Assembly: GCA_964639535.1 (NCBI GenBank) | Contig: CAZXDV010000055.1 | Coordinates: forward strand, 1 to 13,839 | Direction: 5' to 3' | DNA: 13,839 nucleotides | Source of the DNA: WLWS01 sp964639535 | GTDB lineage: Bacteria > Pseudomonadota > Gammaproteobacteria > Eutrophobiales > Eutrophobiaceae | Shown here: positions 5,928-13,250 of the stretch, piece after piece | Position numbering within the stretch: position 1 is the stretch's first letter | How the letters are laid out: the number at the start of each line of letters is the position of its first letter | Program-made: the position numbers and the translations under genes | Notes under the pieces: model-generated | Database searches by the model: none | The model's input: the letters and a program-made list of their open reading frames with translations, nothing else | What the model was told of the DNA's origin: nothing

Positions 5928-8165
5928 GTGAACTTGGCAGGTATTGCGAATTTACTCGAAGAGTTACGCCGTCGTAACGTGTTCCGTGTTGGCGCGGCTT
6001 ATGGCATCGTTGCGTGGCTGCTAATTCAGATCGTGGTCTCCGTTGAAGCACCCCTGCACCTGCCCGACTGGGTAGACACCTTCACCATCATCCTTCTTAT
6101 TATCGGTTTTCCCGTCGCGCTGCTTTTTGCCTGGGCATTTGAACTGACGCCCGATGGTGTAAAAAGAACCCCGGAAGTCAATCCGGCCGAGTCAACAACA
6201 TCGCTGACAGGGCGCAAGTTCGATTTCATCATCATTGGCCTGCTGTTAATGGCCGTTATTTTCCTGGTGCTGGATAACTATGTCTGGACTGAAAAAGTTG
6301 AAGAGCCTGCTGTTTCAGCAACAGAAAAACAGGTGAGTGATGGCAGTGATGTGGCTGAACCGGATGATAAGTCTATCGCGGTTCTGCCCTTTACCAATCG
6401 CAGCACAACGGAAGACGATGCCTATTTCTCAGATGGCCTGCATGACGACCTTCTCACGCACCTGTCAAAAATTTCCGACATGAAGGTCATATCGCGTACC
6501 TCGGTGATGCAGTACCGCGACACCACCAAGAGCATGAAAGACATCGGTGATGAACTTGGTGTTGCCACTATTATGGAAGGTGGCGTACAGCGCGCTGGAA
6601 ACCAGGTGCGTATTAACGTGCAGCTAATTGATGCTGATACAGATGAACACCTGTGGGCAGAAATCTATGACAGGGAGCTGACTGCTGCAAATATTTTTGC
6701 CATCCAGAGCGAGATAGCCACGGCCATTGCCGGGGCGCTCAGGGCAACACTATCGGAAGAAGAGCAGCAGCGCCTGGCCACGATACCGACAGAAAACCTC
6801 GTGGCCTACGAGTCCTACATGCAGGGCCACCAGCTTATGCGAACGCGCTCGCCCACCAGTCTCGCTGAAGCTGTTGAGCACTTTAAAAAAGCGGTTGCTC
6901 TTGATGAGAATTATGCCCTTGCCTATGTGGGTTTAGCTGATGCTTACCAGTTACAGGCCCAGTACAGCGGTATGCCGGAAAAAGGCCTGTGGGCTAAAGC
7001 CCAGGAGGCAGTAGAAATAGCGCTGAAACTGGATCCGGATTCCGGCGAGGCCTACACCTCCCTTGGAGGTATAAAGTCGTTGCAGGGTGATTTCGTCGGC
7101 GCAGAAACAGCATTCAAGTATGCCATTGAGCTGAATCCGAACTACGTTACCAGTCACCAGTGGTACAGCCACATGTTGACTCGCCTGGGACGGCATGATG
7201 AAGCACTCCTGGAAGTAAAGAAAGCGCTGGAACTGGATCCTTTGTTTCCACTGCTGATACAGAACCTGGGCCACATCTATATCAGCCTCGGACGAAGCGA
7301 AGAAGCGGTCGCCGCATTCAAGCATGCCATCAAGGTTGCTCCGAATTTCAAGCAGGGCTATGCAGGAATGGGTGACTACTACACTTCCTACGAGGGCAGA
7401 TTTGACAAGAGTGTCGAGTATTACCGCAAGGCGCTGGCAGTGAGCCCCGGTGATGTAAGTATTTACAAGGGCCTTGGGCATTATTACGCATCCCTTGGCG
7501 ATTCAGAGGAATCCTGGTGCTGGTCAAGCAAGGCGCTGGCCGTTGGTCCGGACTCGGCCTACTCAAATTATGTTGTGGCGCTAATGCATCTCTACGACAA
7601 CAATTACGATAAAGCAATGGAGTATGCGAGAAGAAGTTACGAGGGCAACTCCGAGTTACCTAGCTCATTTCCAGGCGCAGTCCTTCGAGACCACGAGATT
7701 CGACAGGGTGACTATGATGCTGCACTGGCAATCTATGAAGACGAATACGATGCCTTGCTTAGCTATGATTCCCCTGTGGTTAATGTACAGAATTATAATG
7801 CCGCAATAGGTATTGCTTATGTATTGACCTTGAAACAGGAGCGGGAGAGAGCAGAGTTGTTACTTGATGCAATTGGTGTCTTTATTAACTCTACCCATCG
7901 CAGAGGCTGGAATGGATTCGGGCTTGGAGATGTCATGGTGTATGTTATGCGAGGAGAAAAGGAAAAGGCGCTTGCGGCACTACGTGAAGCCATTGATTCG
8001 GGTTGGCGTGACCAGGCGGGCTACAGTCTGCTCGGTGACAAGGTACTTGATCCGCTACGCGAAGAGCCTGCTTTCAGGGAAATGCAGGCAGAAGTTGAAG
8101 CTGACATGGCAGCCCAGTTGCAACGGGTCAGGGCCATGGACCTGGCAGGAGAGGATTGCAGCTAG
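5928..8165 (+). CDS. TolB-like/TPR-repeat inner-membrane protein
   Basis: The 745-aa product starts with ELRRRNVFRVGAAYGIVAWLL, a stereotyped opening of TPR proteins otherwise seen fused to adenylate cyclase or winged-helix domains. Three membrane segments are visible: about 21-39, 52-72 and 98-117, with FELTPDGVKRT between the second and third. Residues 148-275 form a TolB/FlgO-like module (KSIAVLPFTNRST, YFSDGLHDDLL, GVATIMEGGVQR, VRINVQLIDADTDEHLWAE). From about 290 to 640 run tetratricopeptide repeats such as AEAVEHFKKAVALDENYALAY and DEALLEVKKALELDP. The C-terminal SGWRDQAGYSLLGDKVLDPLREEPAF is typical of this family. No cyclase, kinase or DNA-binding domain is present, so it is probably a scaffold or sensor; function is unknown. 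Start is uncertain: GTG at 5928 sits directly on the GGGGA, whereas TTG at 5934 has a normal 7-nt spacing. Confidence 0.9.
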   Translation: MNLAGIANLLEELRRRNVFRVGAAYGIVAWLLIQIVVSVEAPLHLPDWVDTFTIILLIIGFPVALLFAWAFELTPDGVKRTPEVNPAESTTSLTGRKFDFIIIGLLLMAVIFLVLDNYVWTEKVEEPAVSATEKQVSDGSDVAEPDDKSIAVLPFTNRSTTEDDAYFSDGLHDDLLTHLSKISDMKVISRTSVMQYRDTTKSMKDIGDELGVATIMEGGVQRAGNQVRINVQLIDADTDEHLWAEIYDRELTAANIFAIQSEIATAIAGALRATLSEEEQQRLATIPTENLVAYESYMQGHQLMRTRSPTSLAEAVEHFKKAVALDENYALAYVGLADAYQLQAQYSGMPEKGLWAKAQEAVEIALKLDPDSGEAYTSLGGIKSLQGDFVGAETAFKYAIELNPNYVTSHQWYSHMLTRLGRHDEALLEVKKALELDPLFPLLIQNLGHIYISLGRSEEAVAAFKHAIKVAPNFKQGYAGMGDYYTSYEGRFDKSVEYYRKALAVSPGDVSIYKGLGHYYASLGDSEESWCWSSKALAVGPDSAYSNYVVALMHLYDNNYDKAMEYARRSYEGNSELPSSFPGAVLRDHEIRQGDYDAALAIYEDEYDALLSYDSPVVNVQNYNAAIGIAYVLTLKQERERAELLLDAIGVFINSTHRRGWNGFGLGDVMVYVMRGEKEKALAALREAIDSGWRDQAGYSLLGDKVLDPLREEPAFREMQAEVEADMAAQLQRVRAMDLAGEDCS

Positions 8166-8978
8166 CTATTCATGGCGGCAGTGGTCACGCCAGGTCTTTT
8201 CCGTTACCGGTCGTGCTTTCCTGCCAAAGTGTTGCATGGGTTCGAGGAAATTCGGGTCATTCCAGTCAATGATGGCTTTTTGCCATGATTCCCTTGATTT
8301 TATTCGCTCGTACCAGTCCCTGACCGCCGGGCGACTTTCGCACATGTACATCATGTCCAGGTCTGCAACACGGTGTACGTATGGCGCGAGGCCAATGTCT
8401 GCCAGTGAAAAACTGCTCCCTGCGAGCCAGTCGTTTTCAGACAGGGCTGTTTCCATGTCAGCAAGCACGGTGTCATAGAAAACTATCGCTTCCCTGAACA
8501 CGTCGCTGTCCATGCCCTGGGTCAGGACGATTTCCTGTAACTGCCGTGTCCTGGGATTGCCGATGGTGCCCAGGTACTCGTTGATTTTTTCCGGGGTATC
8601 AAGATGAGCCATGCTCATGTGTCGAAACGCTGTGATGAAACTGAGCAGGTAGGTGTGGGGATAATGCAGGCCTTCATCCACGCGTTTTGTCCATAAGCGT
8701 TTTCGGGAGCGCCAGTAGGCTTCCGCTGGCATCAGGGGCGGGCCGTCAAATGCTTCGTCGATATATTCACAAATGACCGTTGATTCGGGAATATTGAGCC
8801 CGTCGTGAATCAGAACCGGTACAACTTCCTTTGGATTGATCTTCCTGAACTCCTCTGTGCGGTGCTCACCTTTTTCAAGGGTAACGTAATGACTGGTCCA
8901 TTCGAGATTCTTCTCGGCCAGCGCAAGACGTACCTTTTGCGCGCAAACAGATTCACTGTGGTGGTAAAGCTCGAGCAT
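8166..8978 (-). CDS. Glutathione S-transferase family protein, LigF (beta-etherase)-like
   Basis: From ATG at 8978 the product is 270 aa: an N-terminal thioredoxin-like domain (MLELYHHSESVCAQKVRLAL; INPKEVVPVLIHDG at 48-60; glutathione-binding PESTVICEYID at 64-74) followed by a helical domain (RLWTKRVDEG; LAGSSFSLADIGLAPYVHR at 185-203). ESTVICEY plus the W-T-K-x-V-D-E segment recalls LigF-type beta-etherases, which cleave aryl ether bonds with glutathione, but other GST classes share parts of this; the substrate is unknown. Candidate catalytic residues are Ser8 or Ser10. In-frame starts also exist at 8987 (ATG) and 9011 (TTG). The TTG lies next to a perfect -10 element and so would fall before the transcription start, while 8978 has GGAT about 8 nt upstream. 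Its stop abuts the convergent TPR gene; it diverges from an MFS gene. Confidence 0.88.
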   Translation of the reverse strand: MLELYHHSESVCAQKVRLALAEKNLEWTSHYVTLEKGEHRTEEFRKINPKEVVPVLIHDGLNIPESTVICEYIDEAFDGPPLMPAEAYWRSRKRLWTKRVDEGLHYPHTYLLSFITAFRHMSMAHLDTPEKINEYLGTIGNPRTRQLQEIVLTQGMDSDVFREAIVFYDTVLADMETALSENDWLAGSSFSLADIGLAPYVHRVADLDMMYMCESRPAVRDWYERIKSRESWQKAIIDWNDPNFLEPMQHFGRKARPVTEKTWRDHCRHE

Positions 8979-9011
8979 TTTTTGCATCCGGGGGAAGTGA
9001 CGTAAGCACAA

Positions 9012-9017
9012 ATTATA
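9012..9017 (-). promoter_or_regulatory. Putative -10 of the GST gene
   Basis: The minus strand reads TATAAT, a perfect -10, about 34 bp before the preferred ATG. The -35 region is poor. A transcription start near 9005 would rule out the TTG start at 9011. Confidence 0.45.
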
Positions 9018-9037
9018 GTCCGTAAGAACTGATTAAT

Positions 9038-10261
9038 GTGAGATACTTTGGTGTTATGAGACTAACCTGGTTTGTCAATTTCGCCATCCTGGTGGCTTTT
9101 ATCAAGGTGTTTGAAATCCCATCGATGATACCGCTATTCGTCGACGAGCTGGGTATTGACTACGCACAGGCAGGTACATTCATGAGTGCCTACGCACTGA
9201 TACGCTGTATTGCCAGTTTTCCCGCAGGTTCTATCACCGACAGGTGGGGAGCTATTCCTGTTATTGGAGTTTGTCTCGCGATTATCACGATTTTTGGCTT
9301 GCTGGGTACCGTTAGCTCGAGCTATGAACTATTGATCACGGCAAGGATAATTGTATCTATCGGCATTACGGTTATTTTTATCGCTGCGATAGACGCCATG
9401 CCAAAGTACATGCCAGCTGAACAGTCCGGCCGGGGAATCGGTTATATCAACGTATCACTGAATGTTGGCATCGCCCTGTCCATGTTCATGACACCTGTTA
9501 TGGCAGACATGCTGGGCTGGCGCTGGACTGCGCGGGTTTATTCACTGTCCTTCCTGCTTTTACTTGTCCTCGCGATTCCCCTGCTCAGGAATCCGCCGCC
9601 GGCGAGCAATTCGCAGGCAGACAATGAAAACGACGAGGCATCAATGGGCTTTCTTGACCTTTTGACAAATCTTCCTGTCATGTTACTGGCAATCGCAACG
9701 CTGGTCGTTTTCGTTGAGCTCTATGGTGTCTTAACCTGGGTGCCCATATTTCTTTCAGAGGTATATAGCTACACACCGGCGCAGGTGGGTACGGGGGCAA
9801 CGATGTTTGGTATAGCAGCGATACCCGCTTCCCTTGTTACCGGTTATTTATGCAACAGTCTTCGGCGAATTACCTGGCTATGTGTTGCAGGCGGGCTACT
9901 TGCTGGAAGCGGAATACTGGTGCTGTCAATGTCCGGGCATATGCCACTCTGGCTTACGGTGGTTACCATTATCTTTATCACCTGGGGACATACACAGGTC
10001 ATAGTCAGTATCATGAGCCTGTCGGCGCTGGTGGCCCCACCACAAAGTTCAGGCAGGGCGCTGGGACTCATATTTGCTTTCGGTTATGGTGGAGCAATAG
10101 TGCCTACATTTCTTGGTGGCTACCTGCTCGAACGTACCGGTGGTTACCAGGTTTCCTTTGGCGTATTTTCTACCTCGGCATTTGTCAGCATTATAGCCAT
10201 GCTGGCCGTGTGCAGGATCTTGAGAAACAATCCACCCGCTCACTTTGTCCTGGGTAAATAA
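9038..10261 (+). CDS. Major facilitator superfamily transporter
   Basis: The 407-aa product is strongly hydrophobic and compatible with 12 membrane segments in two halves of six joined by a polar loop at about 184-205 (NPPPASNSQADNENDEAS). The loop after segment 2 carries MFS motif A, AGSITDRWGA (63-72), and the equivalent loop in the second half, TGYLCNSLRRI, is a degenerate copy. SIGITVIFIAAIDAMPKYMPAEQSGRGIGY matches the segment 4-5 region of many secondary carriers. It acts in the inner membrane, presumably proton-coupled; the substrate cannot be read and no close subfamily is recognised. Translation may start at GTG 9038 or ATG 9056; neither has a strong ribosome site. It diverges from the LigF-like GST across about 60 bp, which suggests common control and possibly transport of a related compound. 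Confidence 0.88.
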   Translation: MRYFGVMRLTWFVNFAILVAFIKVFEIPSMIPLFVDELGIDYAQAGTFMSAYALIRCIASFPAGSITDRWGAIPVIGVCLAIITIFGLLGTVSSSYELLITARIIVSIGITVIFIAAIDAMPKYMPAEQSGRGIGYINVSLNVGIALSMFMTPVMADMLGWRWTARVYSLSFLLLLVLAIPLLRNPPPASNSQADNENDEASMGFLDLLTNLPVMLLAIATLVVFVELYGVLTWVPIFLSEVYSYTPAQVGTGATMFGIAAIPASLVTGYLCNSLRRITWLCVAGGLLAGSGILVLSMSGHMPLWLTVVTIIFITWGHTQVIVSIMSLSALVAPPQSSGRALGLIFAFGYGGAIVPTFLGGYLLERTGGYQVSFGVFSTSAFVSIIAMLAVCRILRNNPPAHFVLGK

Positions 10262-10278
10262 CCGGTCAACAGGAAATA

Positions 10279-11235
10279 TTAGCGATCTGATTGCTCCCAG
10301 GACGGGGGTCTTTTCTTGCCAGGCAGTGAAACCAGGAAGTCTTCTACCGCGATTGTCGCTAGCTCGCCTGGCTCTCCGATTCGTTCGTTTGCACCGAAGT
10401 GCTCAACCCCGTCCAGCGCAACGCGTTTTGCCCTGAAACCTGCAGACTCGAGCTTGCCTGCCAGGGTCACGGCCTGTTGTTCACTGTTGCTACCGAAGTT
10501 GGAACCACCTGCAACATGAAGTAGCAGGAAAGGTGGAATGTCCCTGCCTTCCTGCACGTGAGAAACGGGCTGGGCTTGTTTCCATTTATCCCCATAGTAG
10601 GCTTTTTCCCTGGGTCCAATATGTTTTTCCTCCAGGGCATAGGCATTTCCATCAACAAGGATGGCGCCCTTGACCAGGTTTAGTCCCTTACCCGCATTTT
10701 CAAGAAAACCCGGATCAGTAGCGACCTTCGCCACCATGTTTGCACCGGAGGAGTGCCCCATTACGTATATCTGCTCCGGATCACCACCAAACTCATCGAT
10801 GTTGTCCGCGACCCAGGCCAGGGCATTTGCAAGGTCCTGAATACCATTGGGATAGCGTCCTTCCGGCATCAATCGGTAATTGACGCTGACAAACACATAG
10901 CCCATCCTTAGTGTGAAATATTCAGGCTTGGGGTCGAGCTCCTTTGAGTGACCCTTATCCCCGGCCATGTATCCACCGCCGTGCACCCAGACCATGACCG
11001 GAGACGACTCCGCAACCGGATCATGTACGTAAATGTCTAGACTCACCTGGGAAGGGTCTGCGATTGAATCATCATAGACAATATCCCTGTACCACCTGGA
11101 CATGAAAAAAGTATGCGGCGGGTGCGATAGAGCTCCGCCAACATGAGCATGCAGGTAGTCGCTGTTGTCGGCCCTTGCAGCTGGAAGCAAGGTAAGGGCT
11201 GCGAGCATGACGAAGATAACTTTACTGGTTTTCAT
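10279..11235 (-). CDS. Exported alpha/beta hydrolase (carboxylesterase/HSL-like)
   Basis: The 318-aa product has a clear signal peptide (MKTSKVIFVMLAALTLLPAARA, cleavage near 22), so it is probably periplasmic or secreted. The hydrolase core shows the oxyanion motif VHGGGYMAGDKG (84-95), VSVNYRLMPEGRYPNGIQDLANALAWV (117-142), the nucleophile elbow GHSSGA with Ser162, and a C-terminal His279 in LDGVEHFG. The usual acid after strand 7 (HGxxD type) is not obvious: the region reads HVAGGSNFGSNSEQQ (240-254). Asp195 (VDGNAY) after strand 6 is another candidate. It is the third gene of the leftward unit behind the two four-TM genes, 16 bp from the preceding stop, with GGGGT before its ATG. It ends 17 bp from the convergent MFS gene. 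Substrate unknown; esters or lactones are the family's usual range. Confidence 0.9.
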   Translation of the reverse strand: MKTSKVIFVMLAALTLLPAARADNSDYLHAHVGGALSHPPHTFFMSRWYRDIVYDDSIADPSQVSLDIYVHDPVAESSPVMVWVHGGGYMAGDKGHSKELDPKPEYFTLRMGYVFVSVNYRLMPEGRYPNGIQDLANALAWVADNIDEFGGDPEQIYVMGHSSGANMVAKVATDPGFLENAGKGLNLVKGAILVDGNAYALEEKHIGPREKAYYGDKWKQAQPVSHVQEGRDIPPFLLLHVAGGSNFGSNSEQQAVTLAGKLESAGFRAKRVALDGVEHFGANERIGEPGELATIAVEDFLVSLPGKKRPPSWEQSDR

Positions 11236-11251
11236 TTATTTACCCCGGTTT

Positions 11252-11725
11252 TCATTCAACATAAGGAATCATGCGGCCACAAACAATGACACCGATCCAC
11301 AATAATAGTGACAGGCTTGCAACGATTTTCAATTTTGGTTCAACATCTACCTTGCCTGGACTGGATGCAGCACGTTCATGCCACATGAAATACAAGGCGT
11401 TCAACCCTGCCAGGATGATGAATGTTATTTTCAAACGAAAGGCAATGTTCGGATAGTAACGAAAGGGATCATTAAAGATAAAAAGAACACCTGTCACAAG
11501 ATTGATGGAGAAGCCAAGTAAAGATATGGGCAGGAACCTGTAAACTGATTCCAGGGGAATATTTTTACCGAAACCAAGTAGCCTGAAATCAACCACGAGT
11601 AAGGAACCAATTAAAAGGGAAAGACCAAAAAAATGAAAGATCTCGGCTGTGGGGAATAGCCAGCCCACTTCCTGCATCATGCGAGCCAGTGAAGAAGTTT
11701 CAATCCAGGACAATATGCCGTTCAT
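11252..11725 (-). CDS. Four-TM membrane protein, DUF6644-like, copy 2 of a tandem pair
   Basis: From ATG at 11725 the product is 157 aa with four likely membrane segments (about 27-46, 66-86, 98-116, 134-152). The family name is from memory, not a search. Landmarks shared with the upstream gene are GWLFPTAEIFHFFGLSLLIG with His31 at the edge of segment 1, DFRLLGF (46-52), the Pro-containing loop after it, FRLKI before segment 3, and the ending LLWIGVIVCGRMIPY. His116 (WHE) is a further possible ligand. A TTG 9 bp further upstream is in frame but adjoins the preceding stop, while the ATG has GGA at good spacing, so I prefer the ATG. Nine bases separate it from the stop of its paralogue, so the two are surely cotranscribed. 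Function unknown. Confidence 0.85.
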   Translation of the reverse strand: MNGILSWIETSSLARMMQEVGWLFPTAEIFHFFGLSLLIGSLLVVDFRLLGFGKNIPLESVYRFLPISLLGFSINLVTGVLFIFNDPFRYYPNIAFRLKITFIILAGLNALYFMWHERAASSPGKVDVEPKLKIVASLSLLLWIGVIVCGRMIPYVE

Positions 11726-11734
11726 TTTTTCCAA

Positions 11735-12211
11735 TTAAAAGAGCTTGAAATAGGCGATCAGGCGGCCTGCCACGATAGCCCCGAGCCAGCACAGCAATGA
11801 AAAGCCAGCCACCAGTTCTCCTGTCCTGCCAATGGCCTGTGATTCATCATCGGGAGATTTTAATCGCACCTTACGTAGTCCCAACCACAGGGACAAACTA
11901 CCCAGCACAATGAGCACCAGCTTGATCCAGAACGCGGGGTGATAGAAAAATTTAAGAGGGTTCCCGGAAAAAAGTGCCAGCCCCGAGGCGATGTTTAAAA
12001 TCACCCCGAGCAGAGTGACACGCGATAGTTCAAGAAAAAAGGAAACGGGCATAGCCCTTGCGAAGCCAAGCAGCCTCAGGTTGATCATAATCACCGTTCC
12101 AACCACGACGGCCATTCCCACCGCATGACAGGACAGTACCAGGGGGTATCCCCAGGACTGGCCTACCCATACGCCCAGCATGCTTTCTTCCAGCCAGTAC
12201 AAAAAACTCAT
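11735..12211 (-). CDS. Four-TM membrane protein, DUF6644-like, copy 1 of a tandem pair
   Basis: The 158-aa product has four likely membrane segments (about 24-46, 64-82, 94-111, 133-150). It aligns by eye with the downstream gene: SWGYPLVLSCHAVGMAVVVG (His29 matching His31), NLRLLGFARAMP (44-55), HPAFWIKL (91-98) and LLCWLGAIVAGRLIAYF at the end. The two diverge widely elsewhere, so the duplication is old or both copies are ancestral. It opens the leftward transcript facing the exported-protein gene at 12332. A His near the outer face of segment 1 and the GR(M/L)I ending recur in both copies and may bind a metal or heme; this is inference. Four TM segments per copy would give eight in a heterodimer. 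The ribosome site is weak. Confidence 0.85.
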   Translation of the reverse strand: MSFLYWLEESMLGVWVGQSWGYPLVLSCHAVGMAVVVGTVIMINLRLLGFARAMPVSFFLELSRVTLLGVILNIASGLALFSGNPLKFFYHPAFWIKLVLIVLGSLSLWLGLRKVRLKSPDDESQAIGRTGELVAGFSLLCWLGAIVAGRLIAYFKLF

Positions 12212-12244
12212 TTCATGATCGTTCTTTTTGCTGTATTTGACCAG

Positions 12245-12280
12245 TTTATACCATTTTTCCGCATGGAAAATAGCTATACT
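12245..12280. promoter_or_regulatory. Symmetric bidirectional promoter with central inverted repeat
   Basis: A central perfect inverted repeat, TTTTCC-GCAT-GGAAAA (12255-12270), is flanked at equal distance by two -10-like elements: TATAAA on the minus strand (12245-12250, with an upstream TGG giving an extended -10) for the membrane-protein genes, and TATACT on the plus strand (12275-12280) for the exported-protein gene. TATA arms at 12247-12250 and 12275-12278 extend the same dyad. The repeat covers the -35 zone of both promoters, so a dimeric regulator could control both directions at once. No regulator gene for it lies in the window. Confidence 0.5.
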
Positions 12281-12331
12281 TTACCTGTTAAATCATGTTA
12301 TCTAAGCGTTAAAAGAACGGCAGGTTCGACT

Positions 12332-13222
12332 ATGTTAGCTATGAAATTAATCAAGTCTGTTTCCCCGTATCTCCTGTTTTCATGCCTGGTGTTTTCCCCG
12401 GTTTCTGCTGAAGACGCAGCAATGTCTGAACGGGAAAAAATGATCGCCCTTGGTTTAAAACACGATAGCGCGGAGGCGCTTTACCAGGCGTTGGTCAGGG
12501 AAGCTGGCGGCGGCGAAAGGCTCAAGTGGAACAACATGCCTGCCTGGGAAGGGGTTTATGGCAGGACAAAAGGAGGCCTGCGATTCGATCCGGATGGTCC
12601 TCCCGTAGGCGAACTTCCGACTGCAAAGTTTACACCCGAGTACCATGCGCGCCTGTTAAAGACCATGGAAGACCGGAAGAATAATATCGAATACGATCCG
12701 CTCAGCCAGTGTATTCCACCGGGCTATCCGCGCTGGCTTGATATGCCCTTCATGCGTGAATTTATCGTTACGCCAAACCAGACCACTATGATCGCAGAGG
12801 CTTTCAATAGCGTGCGACGTATCTATACAGACGGGCGAGGGCACCTGCCGGAAGACTATCGTTTCCCTACAGAAAATGGTGACACAATTGGAGTCTGGGA
12901 TGGACACCGATTAATTACCCATACCAACCAGTTAATGGCACACATGTATGAGCGAAGCCAGGGATATTACAGTGAACAGGTAGAGGGCGTGGAAATATGG
13001 GAGAAAATCGATGAGCGCACCCTGGTTGCCCATGTCTGGATTTATGATCCTCCGGCACTGCTTGAGCCATGGTATACAAGGCAAAGCTATACCAGGCTCA
13101 GCAATGACGACAAGATACTGCGAATAACTCACTGGGCCTGTAAGGGTAACCAGAATAACGATGTTATCGAAACCGATGTTGGTGGTTCAGAGCACAGGGA
13201 CTTCGATTTTGATAACTTGTAA
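12332..13222 (+). CDS. Exported protein of unknown function, found beside DUF6152-type genes
   Basis: From ATG at 12332 the product is 296 aa. Its signal peptide ends SPVSA, with likely cleavage after Ala26. An open frame reaches back to 12125, but that part overlaps the divergent gene and the promoter; the start chosen has AGG 7 nt upstream and begins exactly at a signal peptide. The mature part has a central signature, VRRIYTDGRGHLP...DTIGVWDGHRLITHT (161-197), which I recall from uncharacterised exported proteins of Acidobacteria and Proteobacteria. EIWEKIDERTLVAHVWIYDPPAL (221-243) follows, then a C-terminal WACKGNQNND. Cys127 (SQCIPPGYPR) and Cys270 are the only mature cysteines and could form a disulfide. 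The fold is probably beta-rich. Function unknown. It is the first gene of the rightward pair, 28 bp before the DUF6152-like gene. Confidence 0.85.
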   Translation: MLAMKLIKSVSPYLLFSCLVFSPVSAEDAAMSEREKMIALGLKHDSAEALYQALVREAGGGERLKWNNMPAWEGVYGRTKGGLRFDPDGPPVGELPTAKFTPEYHARLLKTMEDRKNNIEYDPLSQCIPPGYPRWLDMPFMREFIVTPNQTTMIAEAFNSVRRIYTDGRGHLPEDYRFPTENGDTIGVWDGHRLITHTNQLMAHMYERSQGYYSEQVEGVEIWEKIDERTLVAHVWIYDPPALLEPWYTRQSYTRLSNDDKILRITHWACKGNQNNDVIETDVGGSEHRDFDFDNL

Positions 13223-13250
13223 GAAAGACAAATAAAAGAGGAAGCGATAT

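Noticed and set aside
6951..7481. 176-aa open frame antisense to the TPR region
   Set aside because: TPR-coding DNA often leaves the opposite strand open; no ribosome site or family likeness was seen.
7864..8478. 204-aa plus-strand frame across the TPR/GST junction
   Set aside because: It overlaps two well-supported genes in other frames and reads as low-quality protein rich in Ser, Arg and Cys.
8979..9011. TTG start at 9011 (or ATG at 8987) for the LigF-like GST
   Set aside because: The TTG is at the edge of a perfect -10 element, and neither site has a ribosome site; GST domains normally begin a few residues before the first strand, as the ATG at 8978 does.
12125..12331. Long upstream extension of the exported 296-aa protein to an ATG at 12125
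   Set aside because: It overlaps the divergent four-TM gene and the whole promoter dyad, and it would bury the signal peptide 69 residues inside the protein.
12371..12390. Lipobox-like LFSC in the signal peptide of the exported 296-aa protein
   Set aside because: Phe at the -2 position and continuing hydrophobic sequence after the Cys fit signal peptidase I cleavage at VSA better than lipoprotein processing.
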